A stretch of 8,454 nt of DNA from Burkholderiales bacterium (GTDB lineage: Bacteria > Pseudomonadota > Gammaproteobacteria > Burkholderiales > CAIKXV01): NCBI GenBank assembly GCA_014379045.1, contig JACMMK010000069.1, positions 1-8,454 of the forward strand, given 5' to 3'. The notes beneath the pieces are model-generated. The model was not told the DNA's origin. It did no database searches and worked only from the letters and a program-made list of their open reading frames with translations. Made by a program: the position numbers and the translations under genes. This document shows, in pieces, positions 1 through 7,573 of the stretch. Position 1 is the stretch's first letter; each line of letters opens with the position of its first letter.

Positions 1-830
1 ACGCGCGCGACGATCTCGCGCGGTACCGCAGCGGGGGCGAGCACGGCGTTGAAGGTCGACGCCTCGTAACCCGGCACGCCCGACTCGGCGATCGTCGGTA
101 CGTCGGGCAGCAGCGCCGAGCGCTGCGCGCTGGTGACGCCGAGCGCGCGCAGCTTGCCGCTGCGGATCTGCGGGATCGACGTGCTCACCTGATCGAACAT
201 CAGCGATACATGGCCGCCGATCACGTCGATCAACGCGGGTGCGTTCCCCTTGTACGGTACGTGGGTCACTTCGATCTTCGCGGCGCGGCTGAACGCGACC
301 GAGGCCATGTGGCCGGTGCTGCCGGCGCCGGACATCGCGACGTTCAACTGTCCCGGACGCGTGCGTGCCAGGGCGATCAGTTCCTTCACCGTCCGGGCCG
401 GAAGCGCCGGGTTGACCACCAGCACCTGCGGGATCGTCGCGATGACGCTCGCGGTGACGAAGTCTTTCACCGGATCGTACGGAACGGTCGGCAGCACGGC
501 CGGCACGGTGACGAAGGTGTTGGCGATCGACAGCCAGGTGTAGCCGTCGGGCAGCGCGCGTGCGACGAACTCGGCACCGACCACACCGCTGACGCCGGGG
601 CGATTCTCGACGACGACGGTCTGGCCGAGGAGTTCGGACACGCGCTGCATCACGTTGCGCGCGATCAGGTCCTGGTTGCCGCCGGCGGCAACCGGCACGA
701 TCAACCGCAGCGGCTTGCTCGGATACGCGGGCTGTGCGTGCGTCGTGTCTGCGAACAAGGCCAGCGTGGACACGACTGCGAACTTCGCGGTCACGGCGGC
801 GCGCGTCGATCGGTTCATCGCGAATTCCAT
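1..830 (-). CDS. Bug/TctC-family periplasmic solute-binding protein, C-terminus cut by the window edge
   Basis: I translated the minus strand from the ATG at 830; the frame stays open to base 1, giving about 276 residues of a protein usually about 320 long. It is a Bug (tripartite tricarboxylate transporter receptor) protein, which captures small carboxylates in the periplasm. Visible are a basic start, a hydrophobic stretch and a THA|Q signal-peptidase site near residue 32. These are followed by the family features: YPSKPLRLIVP, the AAGGNQD ligand loop (about 48-54), NRPGVSGVVGAEFVA, LPDGYT, HVPYKGNAPALIDVIGGHV and LPDVPTIAESG. The start is chosen because GGAG lies 5 bases before it; the in-frame ATG at 818 would be 17 bases away. 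The gene begins 11 bases after the amidohydrolase stop, so the two are almost surely co-transcribed. No membrane subunits (TctA/TctB) are seen, as is common for orphan Bug receptors. The ligand is unknown. Confidence 0.93.
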   Translation of the reverse strand, partial: MEFAMNRSTRAAVTAKFAVVSTLALFADTTHAQPAYPSKPLRLIVPVAAGGNQDLIARNVMQRVSELLGQTVVVENRPGVSGVVGAEFVARALPDGYTWLSIANTFVTVPAVLPTVPYDPVKDFVTASVIATIPQVLVVNPALPARTVKELIALARTRPGQLNVAMSGAGSTGHMASVAFSRAAKIEVTHVPYKGNAPALIDVIGGHVSLMFDQVSTSIPQIRSGKLRALGVTSAQRSALLPDVPTIAESGVPGYEASTFNAVLAPAAVPREIVAR

Positions 831-841
831 CACTTCTCCCC

Positions 842-1705
842 TCAGAAGTCGTAGAGCCGGGCCGGGTTGTCGACCAGCATCTTCTCGCGCACCGAAGCGT
901 CCGGAATCCAGTCGCGCAGCAGTTCGACCAGGTCGGCGTCGTTCGGCATCGGACCGTCGAAGTTCGGATGCGGCCAGTCGCTGCCCCAGACCAGCTGCTG
1001 CGGGTTGGCCGCGACCAGTGCGCGTGCGAACGGGCTCACGTCGGGATAGTCGGGATGGCGCTTCGATAATCGGTAGGCACCCGAGAGCTTGACCCAGCAC
1101 CGCCCGTCGGCGAGCGCGCGCGTCAACGCGCGAAACGCCGGCGCCTCGACGCCGTGCTCTACCTGCGGGTGCCCCATGTGATCGATCACCACGGTGCCGC
1201 CGAGGCGACGCAGCAGATCGTCGAGATCGGGAAGCTTCGAGACATCGGCGTAGATCTGCAGATGCCAGCGGAGGGGACGAATGCGCTCTGCGAGCCGGGT
1301 CGCATCGTCGAGGCTGAGTACCGCACCTTTGGTGTACAGGTTGAGGCGCACGCCGCGGATGCCGGCTTCGTGCATCGACGCGAGCTCGGCATCGGACTCC
1401 TCGCCCGAAATCACCGCGACCCCGCGGAATGCGAACTTGCCCGAGCGCAGCGCGTCGAGCGTGGCCGAGTTGTCGGTCGCGTAGCAGCTCGGCTGCACGA
1501 TCACCGCGCGTTCGCAGCCGATCGTCTTCAGCATGTGCACGTAGTCGTCGGTCGGACAATCCGGCGGCGTATAGCTTCGTGTCGGCGCGTAGGGGAACTG
1601 CGCGGCCGGTCCGAACACATGCGAATGACAGTCGCAACTGCCCGCGGGCAGCGTGAGCGTGGGGCGGCGCGGTGCGGGATCGGGCGGTCGCATCGTCGAA
1701 GCCAT
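842..1705 (-). CDS. Amidohydrolase family 2 protein, 2-pyrone-4,6-dicarboxylate lactonase (LigI)-like
   Basis: A 287-residue cytoplasmic TIM-barrel hydrolase of the amidohydrolase_2 (COG3618) family. Active-site motifs are in the expected order: CDCHSHVFGP with the HxH pair at 27/29 after strand 1; LQIYAD near 149-154; VIDHMGHP with His176 and His179; WVKLSGAYR at 204-212; WGSDWPHP with the catalytic Asp243; and DNPARLYDF at the C-terminus. This pattern is closest to 2-pyrone-4,6-dicarboxylate lactonase, which hydrolyses the pyrone to 4-oxalomesaconate in protocatechuate 4,5-cleavage (lignin-aromatic) degradation and can work without bound metal. Related enzymes act on other lactones, so the substrate is not certain. 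The ATG at 1705 is preceded by GAGGAG with about 6 bases spacing; an in-frame ATG at 1693 is less well placed. It is the first gene of an operon with the Bug receptor downstream. No other aromatic-degradation genes are visible. Confidence 0.9.
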   Translation of the reverse strand: MASTMRPPDPAPRRPTLTLPAGSCDCHSHVFGPAAQFPYAPTRSYTPPDCPTDDYVHMLKTIGCERAVIVQPSCYATDNSATLDALRSGKFAFRGVAVISGEESDAELASMHEAGIRGVRLNLYTKGAVLSLDDATRLAERIRPLRWHLQIYADVSKLPDLDDLLRRLGGTVVIDHMGHPQVEHGVEAPAFRALTRALADGRCWVKLSGAYRLSKRHPDYPDVSPFARALVAANPQQLVWGSDWPHPNFDGPMPNDADLVELLRDWIPDASVREKMLVDNPARLYDF

Positions 1706-1761
1706 CGGCGTCTCCTCGATTCGAAACTGCGTTGTTGTTCTGCGTTGTCGTTGTGACTCGG

Positions 1762-1791
1762 ACGTTAAGGCGGCCGGCGTGGCGGTGTCAA
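1762..1791 (-). promoter_or_regulatory. Candidate sigma70-type promoter of the amidohydrolase-Bug operon
   Basis: Reading the minus strand, a perfect TTGACA (1791-1786) is followed after 18 bases by TAACGT (1767-1762), a poor -10 that keeps the TA....T positions. Transcription would start near 1755, leaving a leader of about 50 bases. The strong -35 with a weak -10 would fit a promoter needing an activator, but that is inference. It is divergent from, and within 20 bases of, the serS promoter. Confidence 0.4.
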
Positions 1792-1807
1792 CAATCGCAA
1801 CCGCTGC

Positions 1808-1836
1808 ATGACTCGAGGGCGGTGAGTCCGTAGAAT
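1808..1836 (+). promoter_or_regulatory. Candidate serS promoter
   Basis: ATGACT (1808-1813, 4/6 match to TTGACA) and TAGAAT (1831-1836, 5/6 match to TATAAT) are separated by exactly 17 bases. The predicted start near 1843 leaves a 45-base leader before the serS ATG. No T-box or other riboswitch fold is apparent in this short leader. Confidence 0.55.
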
Positions 1837-1887
1837 CGCCGGTCTTCGATCGTCAACGCTTCCTGTACTGCGCCGGACCCCCTCGCC

Positions 1888-3186
1888 ATGCTGGACATCC
1901 AACTGCTGCGCGCCGATCTCGACCCTGTCGTCGCCCGCCTTGCCGACCGCGGCTTCGTGTTCGAGCGCGACCGCTTCCTCGCCCTCGAAGCCGAACGCAA
2001 GCGCGTGCAGATGCATACGCAGGAACTGCAGGCGCGCCGCAACCAGATGTCGAAGCAGATCGGCGAAGCGATGAAGCGCGGCGAGGATGCGGCCGCGCTC
2101 AAGGCTTCAGTCGGTGCCTTCGCCGACGAGCTCGGGTCCGACGAAAAGCGGCTTGCGCAACTTCAGGCCGAGCTCGAAACGTTTCTGTCGACCGTACCGA
2201 ATCTGCCACACGAGAGCGTGCCGAATGGCGACTCGGCCGATGCCAACGCGGTGGTGCGTGTCGTCGGGTCGCCGCGCACGTTCGACTTCCCGGTCAAGGA
2301 CCACGTCGATCTCGGCGAAGCGCTCGGCTTGCTCGATTTCGCCACCGCAACGAAGATTGCCGGCCCGCGCTTCTCGCTGCTGAAGGGGCCGCTCGCGCGG
2401 TTGCATCGCGCGCTCGCGCAATTCATGCTCGATGTGCACACGCTCGAACATGGCTACACCGAGGTGTATGCCCCGTACCTCGTGAATGCAGAAAGTCTGC
2501 ATGGCACCAGCCAGCTGCCGAAATTCGAGGAAGACCTGTTCAAGGTTCCTCGCGGCGGTAGCGAGGACCCTGCGCTGTATCTGATTCCGACCGCGGAAGT
2601 ACCGGTCACCAACATCGTGCGCGACGAGATCGTCGCCGCCGATGCGATGCCGCTCAGGTTCGTCTGCCACAGCCCGTGTTTCCGCAGCGAGGCGGGGTCG
2701 TACGGGCGCGACACGCGTGGGATGATCCGCCAGCATCAGTTCGACAAGGTCGAGATCGTGCAGATCGTGCGTCCGGACGAATCGTATGCTGCGCACGAAG
2801 TTCTGACCGCGCACGCCGAGGCGATCCTGCAGAAGCTCGCACTGCCGTACCGGACGATGTTGCTCTGTACCGGCGACATGGGCTTCGCTTCGGCGAAGAC
2901 CTACGACCTCGAAGTATGGTTGCCCGGGCAGCAGGGGTATCGCGAGATCTCTTCGTGCAGCAACTTCGAGGCGTTCCAGGCGCGGCGGATGCAGGCGCGC
3001 TATCGCAACGACAAGGGGCGTCCGGAACTGGTGCACACGCTGAACGGGTCGGGGCTCGCGGTAGGGCGTACGCTGGTGGCGATCATGGAGAACTATCAGC
3101 GCGCCGATGGCGGCATCGACATCCCGACGGTGTTGCAGCCTTACATGAGCGGCACTACGGCGATTACTTCGTCGGTCGGGGGTTGA
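1888..3186 (+). CDS. serS: Seryl-tRNA synthetase
   Basis: A full-length (432 aa) class II aminoacyl-tRNA synthetase that charges tRNA-Ser, and tRNA-Sec where present, with serine in the cytoplasm. The N-terminal MLDIQLLRADLD opening leads into the long antiparallel coiled-coil arm (about residues 30-105) that grips the long variable arm of tRNA-Ser. The catalytic domain shows GTSQLPKFEEDLF (206-218), the TAE serine-binding loop (235-237), motif 2 (CFRSEAGSYGRDTRG with Arg266/Glu268), RQHQF (281-285), the LEVWLPGQ-YREISSCSNFE segment (341-361) and motif 3 GSGLAVGRT with Arg394. The ATG lacks a clear Shine-Dalgarno sequence (CCCCCTCGCC precedes it), but the start fits the family. It has its own promoter and is divergent from the amidohydrolase operon. 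A cognate tRNA-Ser(CGA) lies 2.7 kb downstream. Nothing in the protein looks damaged. Confidence 0.99.
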   Translation: MLDIQLLRADLDPVVARLADRGFVFERDRFLALEAERKRVQMHTQELQARRNQMSKQIGEAMKRGEDAAALKASVGAFADELGSDEKRLAQLQAELETFLSTVPNLPHESVPNGDSADANAVVRVVGSPRTFDFPVKDHVDLGEALGLLDFATATKIAGPRFSLLKGPLARLHRALAQFMLDVHTLEHGYTEVYAPYLVNAESLHGTSQLPKFEEDLFKVPRGGSEDPALYLIPTAEVPVTNIVRDEIVAADAMPLRFVCHSPCFRSEAGSYGRDTRGMIRQHQFDKVEIVQIVRPDESYAAHEVLTAHAEAILQKLALPYRTMLLCTGDMGFASAKTYDLEVWLPGQQGYREISSCSNFEAFQARRMQARYRNDKGRPELVHTLNGSGLAVGRTLVAIMENYQRADGGIDIPTVLQPYMSGTTAITSSVGG

Positions 3187-3247
3187 TCGTCAATGCATGC
3201 CAGGTCAAGAAGCATGCTTTCCAGGAACATGATGGAGGAGTGCTGCG

Positions 3248-4219
3248 ATGAGTCGGTCTGTCTTGCGCTTACTGTGTTCGTTCGTGCTGCTCGCTGCGGC
3301 AAACGCTTCCGCACAACCTGATTATCCGAACCGCCCGGTCAGAGTCATCGTCAGTTCGGCTGCAGGCGGCGGCTCGGACTTCATCGTGCGGCCCGTGGTC
3401 GCGCGGATGGGCGAAAACATGGGGCAGACCTTCGTTGTCGACAACCGCGCGGGAGCCGCGGGCATCATCGCGATGGAGCTTACCGCCAAGGCTGCCCCCG
3501 ACGGCTACACGCTGCTGCTGGGCACGATCGGAAATTTCGCGTCGAACACGGCGCTGCACGACAAGCTGCCGTTCGATCCGATCCGTGACTTCAAGCCGCT
3601 GTCAAAGCTGGTCGACTCGCCGTTTCTGTTGTCGGTGCACCCGTCCGTGCCGGCGACCACGCTCAAGGAGTTCATTGCCTACGCGCGCGCCAATCCCGGC
3701 AAGGTAACGTTCTCTTCGTTCGGGATCGGCAGCTACCCGCATCTGCTGGGGGAGTATTTCAACCAGCGGGTGGGGGCGCAGATGCTCCATGTGCCGTACA
3801 AGGGCAGCGCACCGGCGATCGCCGACCAGATGGCCGGTCATGTGTTGGCGGCCTTCGATTCGATGCAGTCTCAGTCCGCGCACATCCGGGCGAAAAGGTT
3901 GCGGGCGCTCGCCATCGGCTCGAACAGTCGAGTGCCGACGTTACCCGACCTGCCTACCTTCGCCGAGGCCGGACTACCCGACTTCGAGGCAGTCGCCTGG
4001 TTCGGCTTGTTCGCGCCCGCGAAGACATCGGTGCCGATCGTTCGCCGGCTCCATGGCGAGATCGTCAAAGCGGTGACACACCCGGAAGTGCGCGAGCGTA
4101 TCGAGGCATTGGGGGCGGTGCCGGTCGGCAATACGCCCGAGGAGTTCGCGCTGCAGATCAAGGCCGACATCGATACCCAGGTGCGCGTCGCGCGGGCAGC
4201 GAAGATCCGTGCGCAGTGA
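3248..4219 (+). CDS. Bug/TctC-family periplasmic solute-binding protein
   Basis: A complete 323-residue Bug receptor, presumably exported to the periplasm. The signal peptide (1-22) has an Arg-containing n-region, a CSFVLLAAAN hydrophobic core and an ASA|Q cleavage site. The mature protein has the family landmarks: YPNRPVRVIV, the AAGGGSD ligand loop (38-44), DNRAGAAGIIAMELTAKAAPDGYTLL, LPFDPIRDFKPLSKL, HVPYKGSAPAIADQMAGHV, LPDLPTFAEAGLPDFEAVAWFGLFAP and VRERIEALGAVPVGNTPEEF. GGAGGAG lies 7 bases before the ATG. It starts 61 bases after serS on the same strand with no clear terminator between, so read-through from serS is possible, but no functional link is implied. It converges with mltF after a 21-base gap. 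It differs clearly from the receptor at 1-830, so this is not a local tandem duplication. The ligand is unknown. Confidence 0.96.
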   Translation: MSRSVLRLLCSFVLLAAANASAQPDYPNRPVRVIVSSAAGGGSDFIVRPVVARMGENMGQTFVVDNRAGAAGIIAMELTAKAAPDGYTLLLGTIGNFASNTALHDKLPFDPIRDFKPLSKLVDSPFLLSVHPSVPATTLKEFIAYARANPGKVTFSSFGIGSYPHLLGEYFNQRVGAQMLHVPYKGSAPAIADQMAGHVLAAFDSMQSQSAHIRAKRLRALAIGSNSRVPTLPDLPTFAEAGLPDFEAVAWFGLFAPAKTSVPIVRRLHGEIVKAVTHPEVRERIEALGAVPVGNTPEEFALQIKADIDTQVRVARAAKIRAQ

Positions 4220-4240
4220 GGTGCGGCTGCGCGCGGCGAC

Positions 4241-5755
4241 TCATGGCCCCTTGAGTGCGGGCGCGCGCACCTGCGCCGGCAGCAACGCGATCTCTTCGCG
4301 CAGGCTTTCGAACTCGGGTCGATGCGGCGCCTCGACCCGCTGCAGGATGTCGTAGTACTGGCGCACGTTCTCGGTGAGGATCACCGCCTCGCCACCGCGC
4401 GCGTAGCCGAACTTCGTCTGCTCGGCGACCTCGGGGCGCATCAGCAGCGGCAGGACCTGTTTCGCGTTGACCCAGAGGTTCGGATCGAGCTTCCGGTGAC
4501 GCGCGATCGAGCGCGCATCTTCCAGATGACCGAAGCCGATGTTGTAGGCGGACAGCGCGATCCAGGTGCGATCGGGTTCCGGCGCACGCGCGAGCACGTC
4601 GCGCAGCATCGCGAGGTAACGCGCACCGCCGAGGATGTTCTGGCGCGGATCGAGCAGGTTCTTGACCCCCATCTGCGCGGCGGTGTCGTCCTGCATCATC
4701 ATCAATCCGCGCACGCCGGTCGGCGAGACTGCATTCGGATCCCAGTGCGATTCCTGGAAGCCGAGTGCCGCGAGCAGGCGCCAGTCGATGCCGGTCAGAT
4801 CCTGTGCGTCGTGGAAGTGCTTGCGGTAGAGCGGCAGCACCGTGCGCACCCGGTTCATGAAATGCAGGATATCGGCGTCGGTCAGCCGCTGCAGATGCCC
4901 GTAGTACTTGTCGACCAGCCGCGTCAACGTGGCATCGCGGCGGATGCGCGTGAAGAACGCGTCGAGCTGCTTGACCAGCACCGGATCGGCGTCCTTCGCC
5001 ATCACCCACGCGAGCTTGCGCGCCGGTCCGATCGAGAAGGCGGTCGAGATCGACGTGTGGTAGTTGCGCGCGACGTCGACCGCGTGGGATTCGGCGACGG
5101 CCATGTCGGCCAGGCCACCGCTGACCCGCTCGACGATCGCTTCGATGTCGCGCGCGGGGACTGCGTTCCACTTTAGTTGCGGCAGCTTTGACTTGAGGCG
5201 GGCAAGTTCGGTAACCGCGAGCGAGCCATCGAGCACATCGACCCGCTTGCCGATCAGATCGTCCAGAGTGCGCGGACGCGCCTTGTCCACGTCGTAGATG
5301 ACTTCGAGCGCGATCTCCTGGTAGTGCGGGCCGAACGTGAACTGGGACGCGAGCTCCGGGGTGACGGTGACGCCTGCCGCCGCAAGGTGTCCACGGTGCT
5401 TCTTCAGTGCCGGCAGCACGGCGGAGAATTGCGGGAGCGCGATGAAGCGGACCGTGTAGCCGTGTTCGGCCGCGAAGCGGTGGACGAGTTCGTACTCGAG
5501 CCCGGCATGTCGACCTTCGCCGTCCTGGTAGAAGGTGGTCGCGCTCTGATGCGTGAGCACGACGAGTTCACCGCCCTCGACCAGCGGCTTGACGACGTCG
5601 ACGTTTTCGGACGGTATGCAACCGGCTGCAAGAAGTCCCGTGGTCAGTGCGAGCAACGCGCTTCGGAACTTCGAACGCGTACGCACTCGCGACGACAGCG
5701 GCGGTAACGACAACGGCAACGGTAATGACAGCGACGGCGATAAGGACTGCTGCAT
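4241..5755 (-). CDS. mltF: Membrane-bound lytic murein transglycosylase F (lipoprotein)
   Basis: A two-domain, probably outer-membrane-anchored enzyme that cleaves peptidoglycan glycan strands to 1,6-anhydromuropeptides. From the ATG at 5755 it is 504 aa. A basic stretch (RVRTRSKFR) and hydrophobic core end in the lipobox LLAAGC, with the lipidated Cys at residue 46. Next comes a periplasmic-binding-protein-like domain (about 60-290) that regulates activity in MltF, then an SLT catalytic domain: LLAALGFQESHWDP with catalytic Glu335, SPTGVRGLMMM, NILGGARYL and AYNIGFGHLEDAR, all matching MltF rather than Slt or MltC. GGGGAAGG precedes this ATG. The in-frame ATG at 5809 lacks a ribosome site, and a GTG at 5686 would give a conventional short signal peptide. 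Residues 4-22 are a Ser/Leu/Pro low-complexity run. The gene converges with the Bug gene upstream in the window. Confidence 0.95.
   Translation of the reverse strand: MQQSLSPSLSLPLPLSLPPLSSRVRTRSKFRSALLALTTGLLAAGCIPSENVDVVKPLVEGGELVVLTHQSATTFYQDGEGRHAGLEYELVHRFAAEHGYTVRFIALPQFSAVLPALKKHRGHLAAAGVTVTPELASQFTFGPHYQEIALEVIYDVDKARPRTLDDLIGKRVDVLDGSLAVTELARLKSKLPQLKWNAVPARDIEAIVERVSGGLADMAVAESHAVDVARNYHTSISTAFSIGPARKLAWVMAKDADPVLVKQLDAFFTRIRRDATLTRLVDKYYGHLQRLTDADILHFMNRVRTVLPLYRKHFHDAQDLTGIDWRLLAALGFQESHWDPNAVSPTGVRGLMMMQDDTAAQMGVKNLLDPRQNILGGARYLAMLRDVLARAPEPDRTWIALSAYNIGFGHLEDARSIARHRKLDPNLWVNAKQVLPLLMRPEVAEQTKFGYARGGEAVILTENVRQYYDILQRVEAPHRPEFESLREEIALLPAQVRAPALKGP
5703..5750. repeat. Degenerate tandem hexamers inside the mltF leader
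   Basis: On the plus strand eight consecutive hexamers run GGTAAC, GACAAC, GGCAAC, GGTAAT, GACAGC, GACGGC, GATAAG, GACTGC, roughly GRYRRC. On the coding (minus) strand they produce the alternating Leu-Ser/Pro dipeptides at the extreme N-terminus of MltF. Six-base units keep frame, so unit gain or loss would change leader length without breaking the gene. Confidence 0.7.
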
Positions 5756-5786
5756 CGGCCTTCCCCGGACAGCCGGCGGGGGGGCG

Positions 5787-5792
5787 ATTGTG
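5787..5792 (-). promoter_or_regulatory. Possible -10 element for mltF
   Basis: CACAAT on the minus strand, 31 bases upstream of the ATG at 5755 and inside the longer reading frame that would begin at 5809. No convincing -35 is seen at 17 bases (CAACCG). If real, it supports translation from 5755 rather than 5809. Confidence 0.25.
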
Positions 5793-5875
5793 CCACGGTG
5801 CCCGCGCATCGGTTGCGGGTTAAGTCACGCTCTAAGCAACGCGTCGGCGCAACGCGCGCGGCACAGGGATGCGTG

Positions 5876-5881
5876 TAAAAT
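5876..5881 (+). promoter_or_regulatory. Candidate -10 element of the tRNA-Ser gene
   Basis: TAAAAT (5/6 match to TATAAT) ends 11 bases before the mature tRNA 5' end and is followed by a GC-rich discriminator (CGGCCGC), a feature of stringently controlled stable-RNA promoters. The -35 region is GC-rich and not recognisable. The 83 bases between the 5809 codon and the tRNA hold nothing else I can identify. Confidence 0.5.
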
Positions 5882-5892
5882 CGGCCGCTGCC

Positions 5893-6201
<309 letters not shown>

Positions 6202-7500
6202 GTGTCTGTGTTCCGCTCGTCATTGAGAAAGTCACGTCTCGCGATGGTCGTGGTGACGGCCGCGGCCACCCTGGCCACCGTGCTGCTGGTGCAGAACTGG
6301 ACCGGCGCCGAAAAGAAGATCGAGCAGAAGCTGCCACGCTTGTACGAAAGCGACGATGGCGAGTTCCGACGCTCACTCAGCGCGTTGCTCGGCCCGCAGA
6401 TCGTTGAAGGCAACAAGGTCGAGACCTTGCTCAATGGCGACCAGATCTTCCCGTCGATGCTGGCCGCGATCCGAGCCGCAAAGTCGACGATCACCTTCGA
6501 AACCTACATTTACTGGTCAGGCAGCATCGGCCGCGAATTCGTCGACGCGCTCGAAGAGCGAGCCCGCGCTGGCGTGCGCGTTCATGTGCTGCTCGACTGG
6601 GTCGGCAGCCTGAAGATGGAGCAGGCCCTGGTTGACGAGATGAAGAAGGCCGGCGTGCAGGTGGAGCGTTTCCACGAGCCCGCTTGGAACCACTGGAACA
6701 AGCTCAACAACCGCACCCACCGCAAGCTGTTGGTTGTCGACGGCCGCATCGGCTACACCGGTGGTGTCGGCATCGCCGACCACTGGCGCGGCCAGGCCCG
6801 CAACCCACAGGAGTGGCGCGACAGCCATTTTCGTGTCGAGGGCCCGGTGGTGGCGCAGATGCAGTCGGTCTTTCTCGACAACTGGATGCGGGTCACCGGT
6901 GACGTGCTGCATGGGGACGCCTATTTCCCCGCACTCAAGCCCGCCGGCGACCTGGCAGCCCAGATGTTCAGCAGTTCACCCAGCGGCGGCAGCGAAAGCA
7001 TGCAGCTGATGTACATGCTGGCCATCACGGCGGCCAAGCGCAGCATTGACCTCGCGAATTCTTACTTCGTGCCGGATGAGATGACGGTCCAGACCCTGGT
7101 CGACGCAGCGCGCCGCGGCGTCAAGGTTCGCGTCATCGTGCCCAGCGGACACATCGATTCCGAAGTCGTGCGCAAGGCGTCGCGCGGCAGCTGGGGCCCG
7201 ATGCTGCAAGCCGGCATCGAGATTGCCGAGTTCCAGCCGACCATGTTTCACGTCAAGGGCCTCGTCGTCGATGGCGTGTTCTCGTCGGTGGGCTCGACGA
7301 ACTTCGACAACCGATCGTTCCGGCTCAACGACGAGGCCAATCTGAACGTGCTCAACCGTGACTTCGGTGCCATCCAGCGGCAGGTGTTCGACCAAGACTG
7401 GGGCCTGGCTCGTCGCATCACGCTGACCGAATGGCAGGCGCGACCTTGGACCGAACGTTTGCTGGAACGGGTCGCAAGCCTGCTGAAAAGCCAGTTGTAG
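6202..7500 (+). CDS. Phospholipase D-family protein, cardiolipin synthase-like
   Basis: A 432-residue membrane-anchored enzyme with two HKD motifs: HRKLLVVD (His173, Lys175, Asp180) followed by GRIGYTGGVGIADHW, and HVKGLVVD (His350, Lys352, Asp357) followed by GVFSSVGSTNFDNRSF. Both catalytic halves are intact. This arrangement, with TYIYWSGSIG near 101-110 and NSYFVPDE near 286-293, is typical of bacterial cardiolipin synthases and related phosphatidyltransferases, which join phospholipids at the inner membrane. One N-terminal transmembrane helix (about 13-31) anchors it; classical ClsA has two. The start is GTG, with AGGAG 4 bases upstream; a GTG at 6208 (10 bases spacing) is the alternative. 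It stands alone on its strand and converges with the channel-like gene. Sampled GC (about 60-68%) is somewhat below the core genes to the left. The precise lipid substrate cannot be told from sequence. Confidence 0.92.
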   Translation: MSVFRSSLRKSRLAMVVVTAAATLATVLLVQNWTGAEKKIEQKLPRLYESDDGEFRRSLSALLGPQIVEGNKVETLLNGDQIFPSMLAAIRAAKSTITFETYIYWSGSIGREFVDALEERARAGVRVHVLLDWVGSLKMEQALVDEMKKAGVQVERFHEPAWNHWNKLNNRTHRKLLVVDGRIGYTGGVGIADHWRGQARNPQEWRDSHFRVEGPVVAQMQSVFLDNWMRVTGDVLHGDAYFPALKPAGDLAAQMFSSSPSGGSESMQLMYMLAITAAKRSIDLANSYFVPDEMTVQTLVDAARRGVKVRVIVPSGHIDSEVVRKASRGSWGPMLQAGIEIAEFQPTMFHVKGLVVDGVFSSVGSTNFDNRSFRLNDEANLNVLNRDFGAIQRQVFDQDWGLARRITLTEWQARPWTERLLERVASLLKSQL

Positions 7501-7512
7501 GCGCCAATCGCG

Positions 7513-7524
7513 GCCGCCGGCGGC
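7513..7524. terminator. Possible terminator hairpin after the phospholipase D gene
   Basis: GCCGCCGGCGGC is a perfect 12-bp palindrome 13 bases after the stop codon, followed by GTTCTGTTGG, only moderately T-rich. A short perfect palindrome must open its centre to form a loop, so the stem is at most 4 GC-rich pairs. Weak candidate. Confidence 0.3.
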
Positions 7525-7560
7525 GTTCTGTTGGCCCAGCGCTTGCCGCAGGGCGAACCT

Positions 7561-7572
7561 AGCCCGCGGGCT
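7561..7572. terminator. Possible terminator or palindromic site between the convergent genes
   Basis: AGCCCGCGGGCT is a perfect 12-bp palindrome that ends two bases before the stop codon of the minus-strand gene (7576-7574). There is no T run on either side, so if it terminates transcription it is atypical. Together with the palindrome at 7513-7524 it accounts for much of the 73-base convergent gap. Confidence 0.25.
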
Positions 7573-7573
7573 G

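Noticed and set aside
210..854. A long plus-strand open frame opposite the left Bug gene
   Set aside because: It is rich in Arg, Gly, His and Asp and has no recognisable domain. The minus strand encodes a clear Bug protein with a signal peptide and ribosome site. High GC opens such antisense frames.
1154..1756. Plus-strand open frame of 200 codons opposite the amidohydrolase
   Set aside because: Antisense shadow of a gene with intact catalytic motifs; it has no ribosome site or family features.
2107..3036. Minus-strand open frame of 309 codons inside serS
   Set aside because: Antisense shadow of a universally conserved gene; its composition is typical of reversed high-GC coding DNA.
3187..3247. 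Terminator or riboswitch between serS and the Bug gene
   Set aside because: Only a short palindrome, AAGCATGCTT (3210-3219), is present, with no loop, no GC-rich stem and no T run.
4158..5171. Minus-strand open frame overlapping mltF in another frame
   Set aside because: It is Arg/Ala-rich and low in family signal, whereas the overlapping frame carries every MltF motif.
5756..5809. MltF start at the ATG at 5809
   Set aside because: No ribosome site precedes it, and the added 18 residues look like translated GC-rich leader. The ATG at 5755 has GGGGAAGG upstream.
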